Part shown: piece after piece, positions 37,476 to 46,122 of the stretch | Layout of the letters: each line of letters starts with the position of its first letter | Numbering within the stretch: position 1 is the first letter of the stretch | From: Neomesorhizobium albiziae | GTDB lineage: Bacteria; Pseudomonadota; Alphaproteobacteria; Rhizobiales; Rhizobiaceae | Reading direction: 5' to 3' | Assembly (NCBI RefSeq): GCF_900114255.1 | Contig: NZ_FOSL01000005.1 | Span: forward strand, 124,001-188,000 | DNA: 64,000 nucleotides | The notes under the pieces: generated by a model | Seen by the model: the letters and a program-made list of their open reading frames with translations, nothing else | Database searches by the model: none | Told to the model about the DNA's origin: nothing | Made by a program: the position numbers and the translations under genes

Positions 37476-38524
37476 GCCTTGCGGCGATCCGGCATCACAA
37501 CGTCTCCCGGCTTGGCCGGGGGACGATTGCGCTCGCCCTGCTTGCGGTGGCGGTTCTGGCGGGAGCTTGCATCGGGGAAACACCCATATCTGTGGCGGTC
37601 GCACTCCAGACGCTCGCGAACAAGATTTTTGGCGCTGCCTATCCGCTTGATCCGATCGAGGCCGGCATCATCTGGAATTACCGGCTGCCACGCGCCATCG
37701 TCGCGGCCTGCTGCGGGGCAGGGCTGGCGATATCTGGGCTGGTGCTCCAATCCCTGCTGCGCAACGCCCTGGCCGATCCCTATCTGCTCGGTATTTCCGC
37801 TGGCGCCTCCACCGGCGCGGTGGCTGTCACCATCGCAGGGCTCGGGGCGGGTGTGGTCTCGCTCTCGCTCGGTGCATTCGCGGGCGCCGTGACGGCTTTC
37901 CTGCTGGTTGCGATGCTGGCGCGCGCTGCCGGCGGCGGCGTCACCCTGCACGGCACCGGACAGATCGTGCTTGCCGGTATTGCCGGATCGCAGCTTTTCA
38001 ACGCGCTGACCTCTTTCATCATCACGAAGTCCGCCAATGCCGAGCAGGCGCGCGGCATCATGTTCTGGCTGCTCGGAAACCTCAGCGGCGCGCGCTGGCC
38101 GGATGTGTGGCTGGCCATGCCGGTTGTCCTCCTGGGGCTCGTCGCCTGCATCTGGCATGCGCGGGCGCTCGATGCATTTGCCTTCGGTGCGGAGTCTGCC
38201 GCCTCGCTGGGCGTTCCCGTTCGCGCCGTGCAGGTTATGTTGATTGGGGCCACGGCATTGGTAACCGCCGTCATGGTGAGCATCGTCGGCTCCATCGGTT
38301 TCGTCGGCCTCGTCATCCCGCACGCCGCCCGCTTCCTGGTCGGGGTGCGCCACGGCCGGCTGGTGCCGGCGACCGCGCTCATCGGCGCGGCATTCCTGAT
38401 TGCCGCCGACATCCTTTCGCGCACCATGATTGCCGGTCAGGTGCTGCCGATCGGCGTCATCACAGCTTTGGTCGGCGCGCCGGCCTTCGCGCTGGTTCTC
38501 ATTCGGGGGCGGCGCGCACGATGA
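37472..38524 (+). CDS. btuC: FecCD/BtuC-type ABC permease
   Basis: A 350-residue inner-membrane permease with about ten helices. FecCD landmarks are WNYRLPRAIVAACCGAGLAISGLVLQSLLRNALADPYLLGISAGAS and the late GFVGLVIPHAARFLVG. It overlaps both neighbours (ATGA at 37472 and 38521), so all three subunits are translationally coupled under the cobalamin riboswitch. Confidence 0.86.
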   Translation: MSLAAIRHHNVSRLGRGTIALALLAVAVLAGACIGETPISVAVALQTLANKIFGAAYPLDPIEAGIIWNYRLPRAIVAACCGAGLAISGLVLQSLLRNALADPYLLGISAGASTGAVAVTIAGLGAGVVSLSLGAFAGAVTAFLLVAMLARAAGGGVTLHGTGQIVLAGIAGSQLFNALTSFIITKSANAEQARGIMFWLLGNLSGARWPDVWLAMPVVLLGLVACIWHARALDAFAFGAESAASLGVPVRAVQVMLIGATALVTAVMVSIVGSIGFVGLVIPHAARFLVGVRHGRLVPATALIGAAFLIAADILSRTMIAGQVLPIGVITALVGAPAFALVLIRGRRAR

Positions 38525-39285
38525 TCATGCAAACAAGAAATCTCGGTTGGTCCGCGCGGGGCCTTCCGATCGTCGAGGCAATCGACCTCGATGTTATCGC
38601 GGGCGAAACACTTGGACTGGTCGGCCCCAACGGTTCGGGAAAGTCGACCTTGCTGAAGTTGCTGGCCGGCATCCGCAAGCCGAGCAGCGGGTCGGTCGCC
38701 GTAAAGGGCAGGCCGCTGGCCGCAATGCGGCGTCGCGAAGCGGCGCAATCCATAGCCTTTCTGGAGCAGCATGCCGAGACGTCCGAGGCAATCACGGTGC
38801 GCGACGCGGTCGAACTTGGCCGCACGCCCTGGCTGACCGCGCTGCAGCCATGGTCCCACAAGGACGAATCGATCGTCGCGCAGTCCCTGGCCGACGTCGA
38901 CATGGCGGGGTTTGGACAGCGCTCCTGGGCGACGCTCTCCGGCGGTGAGCGTCAGCGCGTCCACCTCGCGCGCGCCCTGGCGCAATGCCCGGAAATCCTT
39001 CTTCTGGACGAGCCGACCAACCACCTTGACGTCCACCATCAGCTTTCCATACTCGAACTGGTCGCCCGGCTGCCGGTAACTTCGATCGTTGCGCTGCACG
39101 ACCTCAACCAGGCATTAGCCTGTGACCGTGTTGGCGTTCTGGCCCGCGGCAGGCTCGTCGCACTCGGTGCTCCACATGAGGTGCTGACCGTCGAGCGCCT
39201 GCACGCGGTTTTCGGCGTGCGCGCAAGCATCGTCACCGATCCGGCCGACGGCGCCCGGCTTTTCCGGTTTCATGCCCTGCAATGA
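38521..39285 (+). CDS. btuD: BtuD/FecE-type ABC ATPase
   Basis: A 254-residue ATPase: Walker A GPNGSGKST, signature LSGGERQRV, Walker B ILLLDEPTNHLD and switch His in IVALHDLNQA. ATG 38521 overlaps the permease stop. After its TGA at 39283 the same frame stays open for another 81 codons with protein-like composition (see next entry). That is odd, although this ATPase already has its full length. Confidence 0.86.
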   Translation: MIMQTRNLGWSARGLPIVEAIDLDVIAGETLGLVGPNGSGKSTLLKLLAGIRKPSSGSVAVKGRPLAAMRRREAAQSIAFLEQHAETSEAITVRDAVELGRTPWLTALQPWSHKDESIVAQSLADVDMAGFGQRSWATLSGGERQRVHLARALAQCPEILLLDEPTNHLDVHHQLSILELVARLPVTSIVALHDLNQALACDRVGVLARGRLVALGAPHEVLTVERLHAVFGVRASIVTDPADGARLFRFHALQ

Positions 39286-39531
39286 AGGGTAGCCGCGCGC
39301 ACGGGGTTCCCTGCGGCTCACCCGTCGGCCAATATCCTGTGGGACCGCGGCACCGAGGCGCTTCCCATCTATCGCACGCAACCCGACGGCCCCGATCACG
39401 AGAATACGCTGGCCAAGGCTGTGTTTCATGTCGGCGCGAATTCGCTCAAATGGCTGGTCTACGACCGTGCCGGCGATGCATCACGCCTCGCGATGGACGA
39501 GGCGCGTGCGGAGCAGCGACCGATCGATTGA
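39286..39531 (+). pseudogene. Orphan coding remnant in frame with the upstream ATPase
   Basis: 81 sense codons directly after the ATPase stop, in the same frame, with high-GC third positions and ordinary protein composition (for example WDRGTEALPIYRTQPDGP and AVFHVGANSLKWLVYDRAG). It ends at TGA 39529. The only in-frame ATG lies near its end, so it looks like the 3' end of a gene whose 5' part is gone. I do not recognise the family. Readthrough of the ATPase stop is the less likely alternative. Confidence 0.4.
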
Positions 39532-39802
39532 TCTTGGCGGGTCGCCGGATCGGTCTCCTGATCATAGATCACCAAGCTTGGGACTCGAGCCGTCGTGCCA
39601 TTTACCCGGAAAAACCTGTACGCCTGGTCCGTGGGGCGTCCTCTCGTTTACCTGCAGCCCACAGTACCCATGGCGTCTCGGTTCCGATCGCGGTACAGGA
39701 TGGGCGGCAACGTAGTACCCCAGTTGGGAAAGAGCGCGAAGTCGTCGAAGTTGGAAAATTTGGCGCTGCCAGGATCGAACGTAAGTCATAGACTAGAAGA
39801 AG
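39532..39802. other. Gene-free stretch upstream of dusA
   Basis: About 270 bases of mixed composition with no convincing frame. A tRNA T-arm-like string occurs on the minus strand (GTTCGATCCTGGC, about 39763-39781), but its flanks do not pair. The region probably contains the dusA promoter. It may also be a scar left when a neighbouring gene was lost. Confidence 0.4.
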
Positions 39803-40801
39803 ATGAGCAATTACCAGGACTTCAAGCTCGCCATTGCCCCGATGATGGATTGGACCGACCGTCATTGCCGGTTCTTCCATCGCCAGCTGACGCGGCGTGC
39901 GCTGCTCTACACCGAGATGGTGGTGGTCGATGCAGTCATCCATGGCGCCCGCGATCGCTTGCTCGGCTTCGACGTGGCCGAACATCCGGTGGCGTTACAG
40001 CTCGGCGGGTCCGATCCGGCCAAGCTTGCCGAGGCCGCGCGCATCGGCGAGACGTTCGGCTATGACGAGATCAACCTGAACGTCGGCTGCCCGTCCGACC
40101 GCGTGCAGTCCGGCACGTTCGGCGCCTGCCTGATGAAGACACCGGATCTCGTTGCCGAAGGTGTGGCGGCGATGAAGGCTGCGGTGGCAAAAATCCCGGT
40201 CACCGTCAAATGCCGCATCGGCGTCGACGACCAGGATCCCGAAATCGCGCTCGACGAACTGTCGGACAAGGTTTTCGCAGCAGGGGCGGATGCCCTATGG
40301 GTGCATGCACGCAAAGCCTGGCTGGAAGGCCTCTCGCCGAAGGAAAACCGTGACATCCCGCCGCTCGACTACGATCGGGTCTATAGGCTGAAGAATAAAA
40401 ATCCAAACCGCTTCATAGGGATAAACGGCGGCATTCAAACGCTTGATGAGGCAGTTGCGCATCTTCGCCACACCGATGGCGCGATGCTCGGCCGTGCAGC
40501 CTACCACACGCCCGGCATCCTGGTGCAGGCCGATTCCCGCCTCTACGGAGACGCGGCCGAGCCGGTCGATTTTGCCGGCGTGATCGACGCGATGGCAGGT
40601 TACGCGGCGCGCCACATCGAACGGGGCGGGCGGCTTGCCCATGTCACCCGCCATATGGTGGGGCTGTTCCACGGCCTGCCCGGCGCCCGTCGTTACCGGC
40701 AGATACTCTCGACCGACGCATCGCGGCCCGGCGCCGGGCCGGAGGTCTTGCATGCCGCCTTCGCGACGGTCGACCTCTCATCCCTCCGCGCTGCCGCCTG
40801 A
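39803..40801 (+). CDS. dusA: tRNA-dihydrouridine(20/20a) synthase
   Basis: An FMN-dependent reductase of uridine in the tRNA D-loop, 332 residues. It has the TIM-barrel start LAIAPMMDWTDRHCRFFHR, the catalytic cysteine in NLNVGCPSDRVQSGTFGACLM, the VKCRIGVDD strand, and the DusA-type HARKAWLEGLSPKENRDIPPLDY loop. The 5' end of dusA is a known integration target for mobile elements. Here the gene is intact, and I see no integrase or second copy of its start nearby. Confidence 0.95.
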   Translation: MSNYQDFKLAIAPMMDWTDRHCRFFHRQLTRRALLYTEMVVVDAVIHGARDRLLGFDVAEHPVALQLGGSDPAKLAEAARIGETFGYDEINLNVGCPSDRVQSGTFGACLMKTPDLVAEGVAAMKAAVAKIPVTVKCRIGVDDQDPEIALDELSDKVFAAGADALWVHARKAWLEGLSPKENRDIPPLDYDRVYRLKNKNPNRFIGINGGIQTLDEAVAHLRHTDGAMLGRAAYHTPGILVQADSRLYGDAAEPVDFAGVIDAMAGYAARHIERGGRLAHVTRHMVGLFHGLPGARRYRQILSTDASRPGAGPEVLHAAFATVDLSSLRAAA

Positions 40802-40871
40802 CCTTCGCTGGATAAACCCCGGCTTGTCGCGGGCCGTCCTTCGGCCCGCACGATTGTCGCTTGCCAATCGA

Positions 40872-40887
40872 ATAAGTATTCACTTAT
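40872..40887. promoter_or_regulatory. Palindromic operator overlapping the ArsR-gene start region
   Basis: ATAAGT-ATTC-ACTTAT, a perfect 6-bp inverted repeat ending on the base before ATG 40888. A classic ArsR-type site; binding here would block initiation of the operon. Confidence 0.7.
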
Positions 40888-41211
40888 ATGTTTGGCATGA
40901 TGGAATCGGAAATCTTTCGCGCGCTGGCTGATCCGACACGCCGCGCGGTGTTTGAAAGCCTGGCGACGGGCGAGAAGAGCGTTGGCGAGCTGAAGTCGGG
41001 TTTCGACATCTCGCAGCCGGCCGTGTCGCAGCATCTGGCCGCCTTGCGCAAGGCTGGGCTTGTGGAGGAGCGGCGCGAAGGCCGTCACGCTTTCTATTCC
41101 ATCAGCCCGACGGGTTTGCAGCCCTTGGCCGGCTGGGTCGACCGCTACCGCGGCTTCTGGCCGGCGAAGATCGACAAGCTCAAGGATGTTCTGAAGGAGA
41201 TGGACCAATGA
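40888..41211 (+). CDS. ArsR-family transcriptional regulator
   Basis: A 107-residue winged-helix repressor (EIFRALADPTRRAVFESLATGEKSVGELKSGFDISQPAVSQHLAALRKAGLVEERREGRHAFYSI). No cysteine metal site is visible in the recognition helix, so it belongs to the metal-independent group usually paired with SRPBCC proteins. Starts at 40888, 40897 and 40900 are all possible, and none has a clear ribosome-binding site, which hints at leaderless translation. It overlaps the next gene (ATGA). Confidence 0.9.
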   Translation: MFGMMESEIFRALADPTRRAVFESLATGEKSVGELKSGFDISQPAVSQHLAALRKAGLVEERREGRHAFYSISPTGLQPLAGWVDRYRGFWPAKIDKLKDVLKEMDQ

Positions 41212-41651
41212 CCGACGTTGAAACGACGGTGAAGGCTCCGGCGCAAGAGCAGGAGATCGCCTTCGAATACGAGCTTCCCGAAGCTCCCGAAAAGGTTTGG
41301 CGGGCGCTCACCGTGCCGGAACTCGTCGCGGCATGGCTGATGCCCAACGATCTCAAACCGGAGCAGGGCGCCCGCTTCACGTTCAGCGGCAGGCCGGGCG
41401 AGGGCGGTGAGGTCGAATGCGAAGTGCTGGACATCGAGCCGCAACGGCTGATCCGCTATTCCTGGCGCGACGAAGATCAGCGCCGCAATTCGCTTGATTC
41501 CACCGTCACTTTCGAACTGGTGCGCACCGAGGCCGGCGGCACGCATCTGCGCATTGCGCACAGTGTCCTGCCGCGCGCCGAGGTCGGCAAGCCGGTACTG
41601 ATGTCGGCTGCCAATTCGAACCGTCCAACCATAATGCTGCGCGCCGCATGA
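41208..41651 (+). CDS. SRPBCC (AHSA1-like) domain protein
   Basis: A 147-residue helix-grip protein. Landmarks are [26 protein letters not shown], the central [21 protein letters not shown] and [10 protein letters not shown]. Such proteins bind hydrophobic ligands in one cavity and commonly form a two-gene operon with an ArsR repressor, as here with a four-base overlap. Its role is unknown. clpP starts 25 bases downstream and may share the transcript. Confidence 0.87.
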   Translation: MTDVETTVKAPAQEQEIAFEYELPEAPEKVWRALTVPELVAAWLMPNDLKPEQGARFTFSGRPGEGGEVECEVLDIEPQRLIRYSWRDEDQRRNSLDSTVTFELVRTEAGGTHLRIAHSVLPRAEVGKPVLMSAANSNRPTIMLRAA

Positions 41652-41676
41652 GCGGTTCGAGCCAGGAGATATTCCG

Positions 41677-42342
41677 ATGAACAATCTTGTCCCGATGGTG
41701 ATCGAGCAGTCGAGCCGCGGCGAGCGGTCCTTCGACATCTTCTCGCGGCTTTTGCGCGAGCGCATCATCTTTCTCAACGGCCCCATCGACGACAACGTTT
41801 CGGCGCTGGTCTGCGCGCAGCTTCTGTCGCTGGAATCCGACAATCCGAAGAAGGAAATCGCGCTCTACATCAACTCGCCGGGCGGCGCGGTCACCAGCGG
41901 CTTCGCCATCTACGACACGATGCAGTACATATCGAGCCCGATCTCGACGGTGTGCATGGGCACGGCGCGCTCGATGGCGTCGTTCCTGTTGATGGCCGGC
42001 ACGCCGGGGCTGCGCATCGCGCTGCCCAATTCCGATGTCGTGCTGCACCAGCCGCTGGGTGGGTTTCAGGGCCAGGCTTCGGACATAACGCGGCATGCCG
42101 ACAACGTCGCCAGGACCAAGCGGCGGATGATCGAGCTTTACGCGCGGCATTGCGGCCAGACGCTCGAGGAAGTCGAGCGGGTGCTCGACCGCGATTACTT
42201 CATGAGCGCCGAGGAGGCGCGCGATTGGGGCATCGTCGACCACATCTACGAACGCCGCAACATCAACGCGCCACTGGCGCTGCCGGCCGGCGGAATGCCC
42301 GGACTGATGGCGCCGGACATCCCAAACAAGATCGGAAACTAG
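41677..42342 (+). CDS. clpP: ATP-dependent Clp protease proteolytic subunit, paralogue without clpX
   Basis: A 221-residue ClpP. The catalytic triad is present: S99 ([13 protein letters not shown]), H124 (VVLHQPLGG) and D173 ([12 protein letters not shown]). The usual GQAASMG around the serine is changed to GTARSMA. The N-terminal loop and the C-terminal tail ([20 protein letters not shown]) also differ from the housekeeping enzyme. No clpX or tig lies next to it, so it is probably an accessory ClpP; rhizobia often carry several. Its stop shares CTAG with the converging protease gene. Confidence 0.9.
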   Translation: MNNLVPMVIEQSSRGERSFDIFSRLLRERIIFLNGPIDDNVSALVCAQLLSLESDNPKKEIALYINSPGGAVTSGFAIYDTMQYISSPISTVCMGTARSMASFLLMAGTPGLRIALPNSDVVLHQPLGGFQGQASDITRHADNVARTKRRMIELYARHCGQTLEEVERVLDRDYFMSAEEARDWGIVDHIYERRNINAPLALPAGGMPGLMAPDIPNKIGN

Positions 42343-43043
42343 TCGCGAAGAATCATCCTGTCGCCGCGCACGTCGAAGCCGGACAGCGTGCCGATGAAAT
42401 TCATGCCGAGCAGCGTCTGGTCGAGCGCATTGCTTTCGGCGACCAGCATCGGCACGCGGCGGCGCACGATGGCGCCGATGGAAATCTCGTCGGCGGTCAC
42501 CTGCGCGGCGCGCGCCATGCCGTTGGCCGTAGAGACCGGAATGGTGAAACTGAGCTTCGACGTGTCGAAGCCGGCGCGCCGCGCGTCGGCGGCAGTCAGC
42601 ACGGTCGAGGTGGCGCCGGTATCGACCAGCACGTTTATTGCTGCGCCGTTGATGACGGCGCGTGTGCCGAAATGGCCGTTCGAAAGCTTGTCCAGCATGA
42701 CGGTGTGGTTGCCATCGCTGTCGGTGATCGACAGCGGGCTGCCCGGCACCAGCCCGGCGGTGACGCGGCTGGCGAAATCCTGCAATTCGTAGCGGTACTG
42801 GTAGCCGGCGATGAACACCAGGATCAAAAGCATCCACAGCGCCAGGCTGCGGGCGACGTAGCCGAGACGCATGCCCGACCCCAGTATGCCAGCCGCCACG
42901 ACGGCTCCCCAGACGCCGAGATAGAGCGTCTGGCCGAAGGCATCGTTGCTCATGCCGAAGGTCTCGCCGCTGGAATCGTTGACGATGAGCAGGATCAGCC
43001 CGCCGCCCAGCACCGCAAGAATGATCCAGAGAGAGCGGCCCAT
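42339..43043 (-). CDS. Membrane-anchored retropepsin-like aspartic protease (TIGR02281-type)
   Basis: A 234-residue protein with three N-terminal hydrophobic helices and a periplasmic or cytoplasmic clan AA aspartic protease domain. The active-site motif is [12 protein letters not shown], and [15 protein letters not shown] is the conserved C-terminal block. Retropepsin-like enzymes act as dimers. ATG 43043 was chosen; GTG 43058 is possible and would overlap the DUF1289 gene. The four-base overlap of stops with clpP is unusual but harmless. Confidence 0.85.
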   Translation of the reverse strand: MGRSLWIILAVLGGGLILLIVNDSSGETFGMSNDAFGQTLYLGVWGAVVAAGILGSGMRLGYVARSLALWMLLILVFIAGYQYRYELQDFASRVTAGLVPGSPLSITDSDGNHTVMLDKLSNGHFGTRAVINGAAINVLVDTGATSTVLTAADARRAGFDTSKLSFTIPVSTANGMARAAQVTADEISIGAIVRRRVPMLVAESNALDQTLLGMNFIGTLSGFDVRGDRMILRD

Positions 43044-43044
43044 G

Positions 43045-43299
43045 CTAGCCGGCGACACCGCGTTCGCGCGCCATGCGGGTGCGGCGCGTTTCCCGGCGCG
43101 GCCTGCGCTCGACCGTCTCCAGCCGCGCCGGCAGCACGGCCATCACCTCGCGGCGCATTTCCGGCGTCATGCCGATCCAGCCGGCGATCTCGTCACGCGT
43201 GCGGCCGCAGCCGAAACAATAGCCGGTCTTCATGTCGACGGAGCAGACAAGGATGCAGGGTGATTCGATGGCCGTCATGGCGATCCCATTTTCGCTCAT
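43045..43299 (-). CDS. DUF1289 cysteine-motif protein
   Basis: An 84-residue protein with the DUF1289 metal-binding-like core SPCILVCSVDMKTGYCFGCGRTRDEIAGW: four cysteines as C-x3-C and C-x2-C. A basic Arg-rich tail follows. Function is unknown. It lies directly upstream of the aspartic protease on the same strand and probably forms an operon with it; cobT is divergent. Confidence 0.86.
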   Translation of the reverse strand: MSENGIAMTAIESPCILVCSVDMKTGYCFGCGRTRDEIAGWIGMTPEMRREVMAVLPARLETVERRPRRETRRTRMARERGVAG

Positions 43300-43474
43300 C
43301 CCACATGGTGCAGCCGCAAAGCCAATGCAAGCCCCTTCGAATTCGCCGGGAATAGCCGCGTCTGCGCCACACGATTTTCAAGCCTATGTGATTGTGTGCA
43401 GCGACAAGCGCGTCTATGCGCAACAATATGGTTTGAATTATCCGCGCCGAGGCGCCGGCACAGGTGGACAGCAG

Positions 43475-44470
43475 ATGACAAGCGGCCTCCCATTCGACGA
43501 TTTTCGCAATCTGCTGGCCCGTCTCGACGGGCCGAACGAGGAAGCGGCCGCACGGGTCCGCGCGCTCTACGCGCGAACCGGCAAGCCGAAGGGATCGCTT
43601 GGGCGGCTGGAGGACATCGCCGAGTGGCTGGCGTCATGGACCGGCAAGGCGCCGCCCGTGGTCAGCCGGCCTCTGGTGGCGATCTTTGCCGGCAACCACG
43701 GTGTCGCCCGCCACGACATCTCGCCGCGCTCGGCGGCGACCACCGCCCAGATGGTCGAGCTCACCGCGGCCGGTGGAGCTGCGATCAACCAGTTCTGCAT
43801 CGCCTCCGATCTCGGCCTGAAAGTCTTCGACCTGGCGCTTGACCTGCCCACCGCCGACATCACCGAGGATGCAGCGCTCGACGAGCGCAGCTGCGCCGCC
43901 ACCATGGCGTTCGGCATGGAGGCGGTTGCCGGCAACATCGATCTGCTTTGCATCGGCGATCTCGGCGTCGGCAACACGACCGTTGCGGCGGCATTGTTCG
44001 CGGCGCTGCTTGGCGGCAACGGCGCCGAATGGGTCGGGTCCGGCTCCGGCGCCGACAACACGATGATTGAACGCAAGGCGGCCGTCGTCGACCGTGCGCT
44101 GGCCCTGCACGCAAATCACCTGAAAGACCCGTTGGAAGCGCTGCGCCGCGTTGGCGGCCGTGAATTCGCGGCGATCGCCGGGGCCATCCTCGCGGCGCGC
44201 ATGCAGAAAGTGCCGGTGGTTCTCGACGGTTTCGCTACGACGGCCGCTGCGGCCGTGCTTCACGCGGCAAATCCGGCCGCACTCGACCATTGCGTTCTGG
44301 CGCATCTTTCAGCCGAGACTGGCCATGGCCGTGCCGCCGAAAGGCTTGGCCTGCGCCCCATCCTCGACCTCAAGCTGCATCACGGCGAGGGCACCGGGGC
44401 TGCGCTTGCCGCAGGCATCGTGAAGGCGGCGGCGCTGTCGCTGTCGGGGATGTCGGAAGCCGTCCGCTAA
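43475..44470 (+). CDS. cobT: Nicotinate-nucleotide--dimethylbenzimidazole phosphoribosyltransferase
   Basis: Activates dimethylbenzimidazole to alpha-ribazole phosphate for the lower ligand of cobalamin (called cobU in Pseudomonas denitrificans nomenclature). The 331-residue protein has GSLGRLEDIAEWLASW, FAGNHGVARHDISP, the glycine loop CIGDLGVGNTTVAAALF and the C-terminal LDLKLHHGEGTGAALA with the catalytic Glu. ATG 43475 was chosen; a frame from 43232 is not coding upstream. No cobS lies beside it, and no second riboswitch is visible. Confidence 0.94.
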   Translation: MTSGLPFDDFRNLLARLDGPNEEAAARVRALYARTGKPKGSLGRLEDIAEWLASWTGKAPPVVSRPLVAIFAGNHGVARHDISPRSAATTAQMVELTAAGGAAINQFCIASDLGLKVFDLALDLPTADITEDAALDERSCAATMAFGMEAVAGNIDLLCIGDLGVGNTTVAAALFAALLGGNGAEWVGSGSGADNTMIERKAAVVDRALALHANHLKDPLEALRRVGGREFAAIAGAILAARMQKVPVVLDGFATTAAAAVLHAANPAALDHCVLAHLSAETGHGRAAERLGLRPILDLKLHHGEGTGAALAAGIVKAAALSLSGMSEAVR

Positions 44471-44516
44471 AACATGTCGCGCAGGCGCGGGAAGCGAATT
44501 TAAAATCGCGGTGGCT

Positions 44517-46049
44517 TCAGGCCGACTTGCGGCGTTCGCCACGCGCCACTGTCCTGGTCGGCACGGCGGGCAGCGCCTCCATCACGCGTGAGGGCGGGAA
44601 GATGGCGATGGCCTCGGTGCCTTCGCGCAACCTAGAGTGCAGCTGGAACTCGCCGCCCAGCATGGCAAGCAGGCCCTGAACGATCGGCAGGCCGAGGCCG
44701 GTTCCCTGTTCGGCGCTCTTGATGGCGATCGAACCCTGCCCGAATGCCGACAGCACGATCGGGATCTCGTCCTCGGGAATGCCGGGACCGTTGTCCTTGA
44801 CCGAGACATACTGGCCGCCGCCCGCCGTCCAGCCGACCCGCACCAGGATTTCACCGCCGCTGCCGGTGAATTTCACGGCGTTCGACAGAAGGTTCAGCGT
44901 TATCTGCCGCACCGCCCGCTCGTCGGCGAAAAGCCTCGGCAAAACGCTTTCGAACTGCTTTACGATGCGGATGCCCTTGTTGCGGGCCTTCAGTTCCATC
45001 AGTCGGCAGCACTCCTCGACGGTGTGCAGCACCGTCACAGGCTCCTCGTTGAGCTGGTAGCGGCCCGCCTCGATGCGCGACAGGTCGAGGATCTCGTTGA
45101 TGACGTCGAGCAGGTGCTGGCCGGAGCCGTGGATGTCATGCGCGTAGTCCCGGTAGGTCTGGTTGTTCATCGAGCCCAGCACCTCGTTCGCCATCACCTC
45201 CGAGAAGCCGAGAATGGCGTTGAGCGGCGTGCGTAACTCGTGGCTCATCGAGGCAAGGAAGCGCGATTTGGCGAGATTGGCTTCCTCGGCGCGGCGGCGG
45301 GCCTCGTCCGACATCGACTTCGCCGTCTCCAGTTCGGCGATCAGGCCGTCAACCTCGCGCCGGAACGACATGAGCATCAGCGCCGCGCGGTTCATGTTGG
45401 CCGCGACATGGGAGAAGAAAGGCAATGCAAGAACCAGAAGGCCGGCCATCACCGCCTCGACCGGCATCCACAGGCGGGCGCCGGCGATGGCGTAGGCGGC
45501 CACCGGAAAGGCAAAGGTGACCACCAGTGTGCGACGGAGCGACGAGCCGATCAGCGCGGTGGCGGCGATCGCCAGCAGCAGCACAACGGCCTTGAACACC
45601 GAAAACTGGTCGATCGAGCAGCCGTCGCAACCCAGCTGCGCGAAGTAGGCCCAGCCCAGTCCACTGAGGAAATGGCCGGCCAGGAAGTAGGCGCGGGTCG
45701 GCCCGGGATCGATGGCCGAGGCTTCCGATCTGTCGACGCGTCGTGCGAAATAGGCGAGACATGCGTAGCAGGTGAGGGTGAGCAGCGCCCAGAGCAGGAT
45801 TTCGTTGCCCATGCCCGAAAACAGCCCGACGATCGAGATCGAAAGAACCAGCAGCGGGATCGCCGTTGCGCTGCGCACCATGGCGCGAGCGTGCAGCTTC
45901 AAAAGCTCGCTTTCGAAGGCCGGATTGCCCGCCTGCTGCGAAAGACGGTCGCGCGTCTTGCGAACCGCCCGGGAGACATCGCTGTTGCGATGCGTTTTCC
46001 TGCGGTCCACAATAAATTTGTCAGCCGTATTCGAATGATGGAACGGCAT
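44517..46049 (-). CDS. Membrane sensor histidine kinase (PleC/DivJ/PdhS-like catalytic core)
   Basis: A roughly 510-residue kinase. The N-terminal cytoplasmic segment is followed by about six membrane helices (from about residue 60 to 210), then a coiled-coil linker. The HisKA box is ASMSHELRTPLNAILGFSEVM, and the HATPase domain has LLSNAVKFT, VKDNGPGIPE and GTGLGLPIVQGL. The H-box wording resembles the alphaproteobacterial PleC/DivJ/PdhS group that acts on DivK. No response regulator lies next to it. ATG 46049 was preferred over TTG 46061. Confidence 0.9.
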   Translation of the reverse strand: MPFHHSNTADKFIVDRRKTHRNSDVSRAVRKTRDRLSQQAGNPAFESELLKLHARAMVRSATAIPLLVLSISIVGLFSGMGNEILLWALLTLTCYACLAYFARRVDRSEASAIDPGPTRAYFLAGHFLSGLGWAYFAQLGCDGCSIDQFSVFKAVVLLLAIAATALIGSSLRRTLVVTFAFPVAAYAIAGARLWMPVEAVMAGLLVLALPFFSHVAANMNRAALMLMSFRREVDGLIAELETAKSMSDEARRRAEEANLAKSRFLASMSHELRTPLNAILGFSEVMANEVLGSMNNQTYRDYAHDIHGSGQHLLDVINEILDLSRIEAGRYQLNEEPVTVLHTVEECCRLMELKARNKGIRIVKQFESVLPRLFADERAVRQITLNLLSNAVKFTGSGGEILVRVGWTAGGGQYVSVKDNGPGIPEDEIPIVLSAFGQGSIAIKSAEQGTGLGLPIVQGLLAMLGGEFQLHSRLREGTEAIAIFPPSRVMEALPAVPTRTVARGERRKSA

Positions 46050-46122
46050 TGGGGGTTTCAATTTTCGCGCGTATCGATACGCTTGCAGCCTAGTTCTGAA
46101 TGATTAACGGTCCCTTCAGCAT

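Noticed and set aside
39761-39782. tRNA T-arm-like string on the minus strand upstream of dusA
   Set aside because: The stem bases flanking the TTCGATC loop do not pair and no cloverleaf can be drawn; at most a very old relic.
39803-39870. dusA 5' end as an occupied integration site
   Set aside because: The gene is intact and I found no integrase gene or second copy of its start in the window.
42339-42342. CTAG shared by the converging clpP and protease stops as a recombination site
   Set aside because: A four-base overlap of two TAG codons is sufficiently explained by gene packing.
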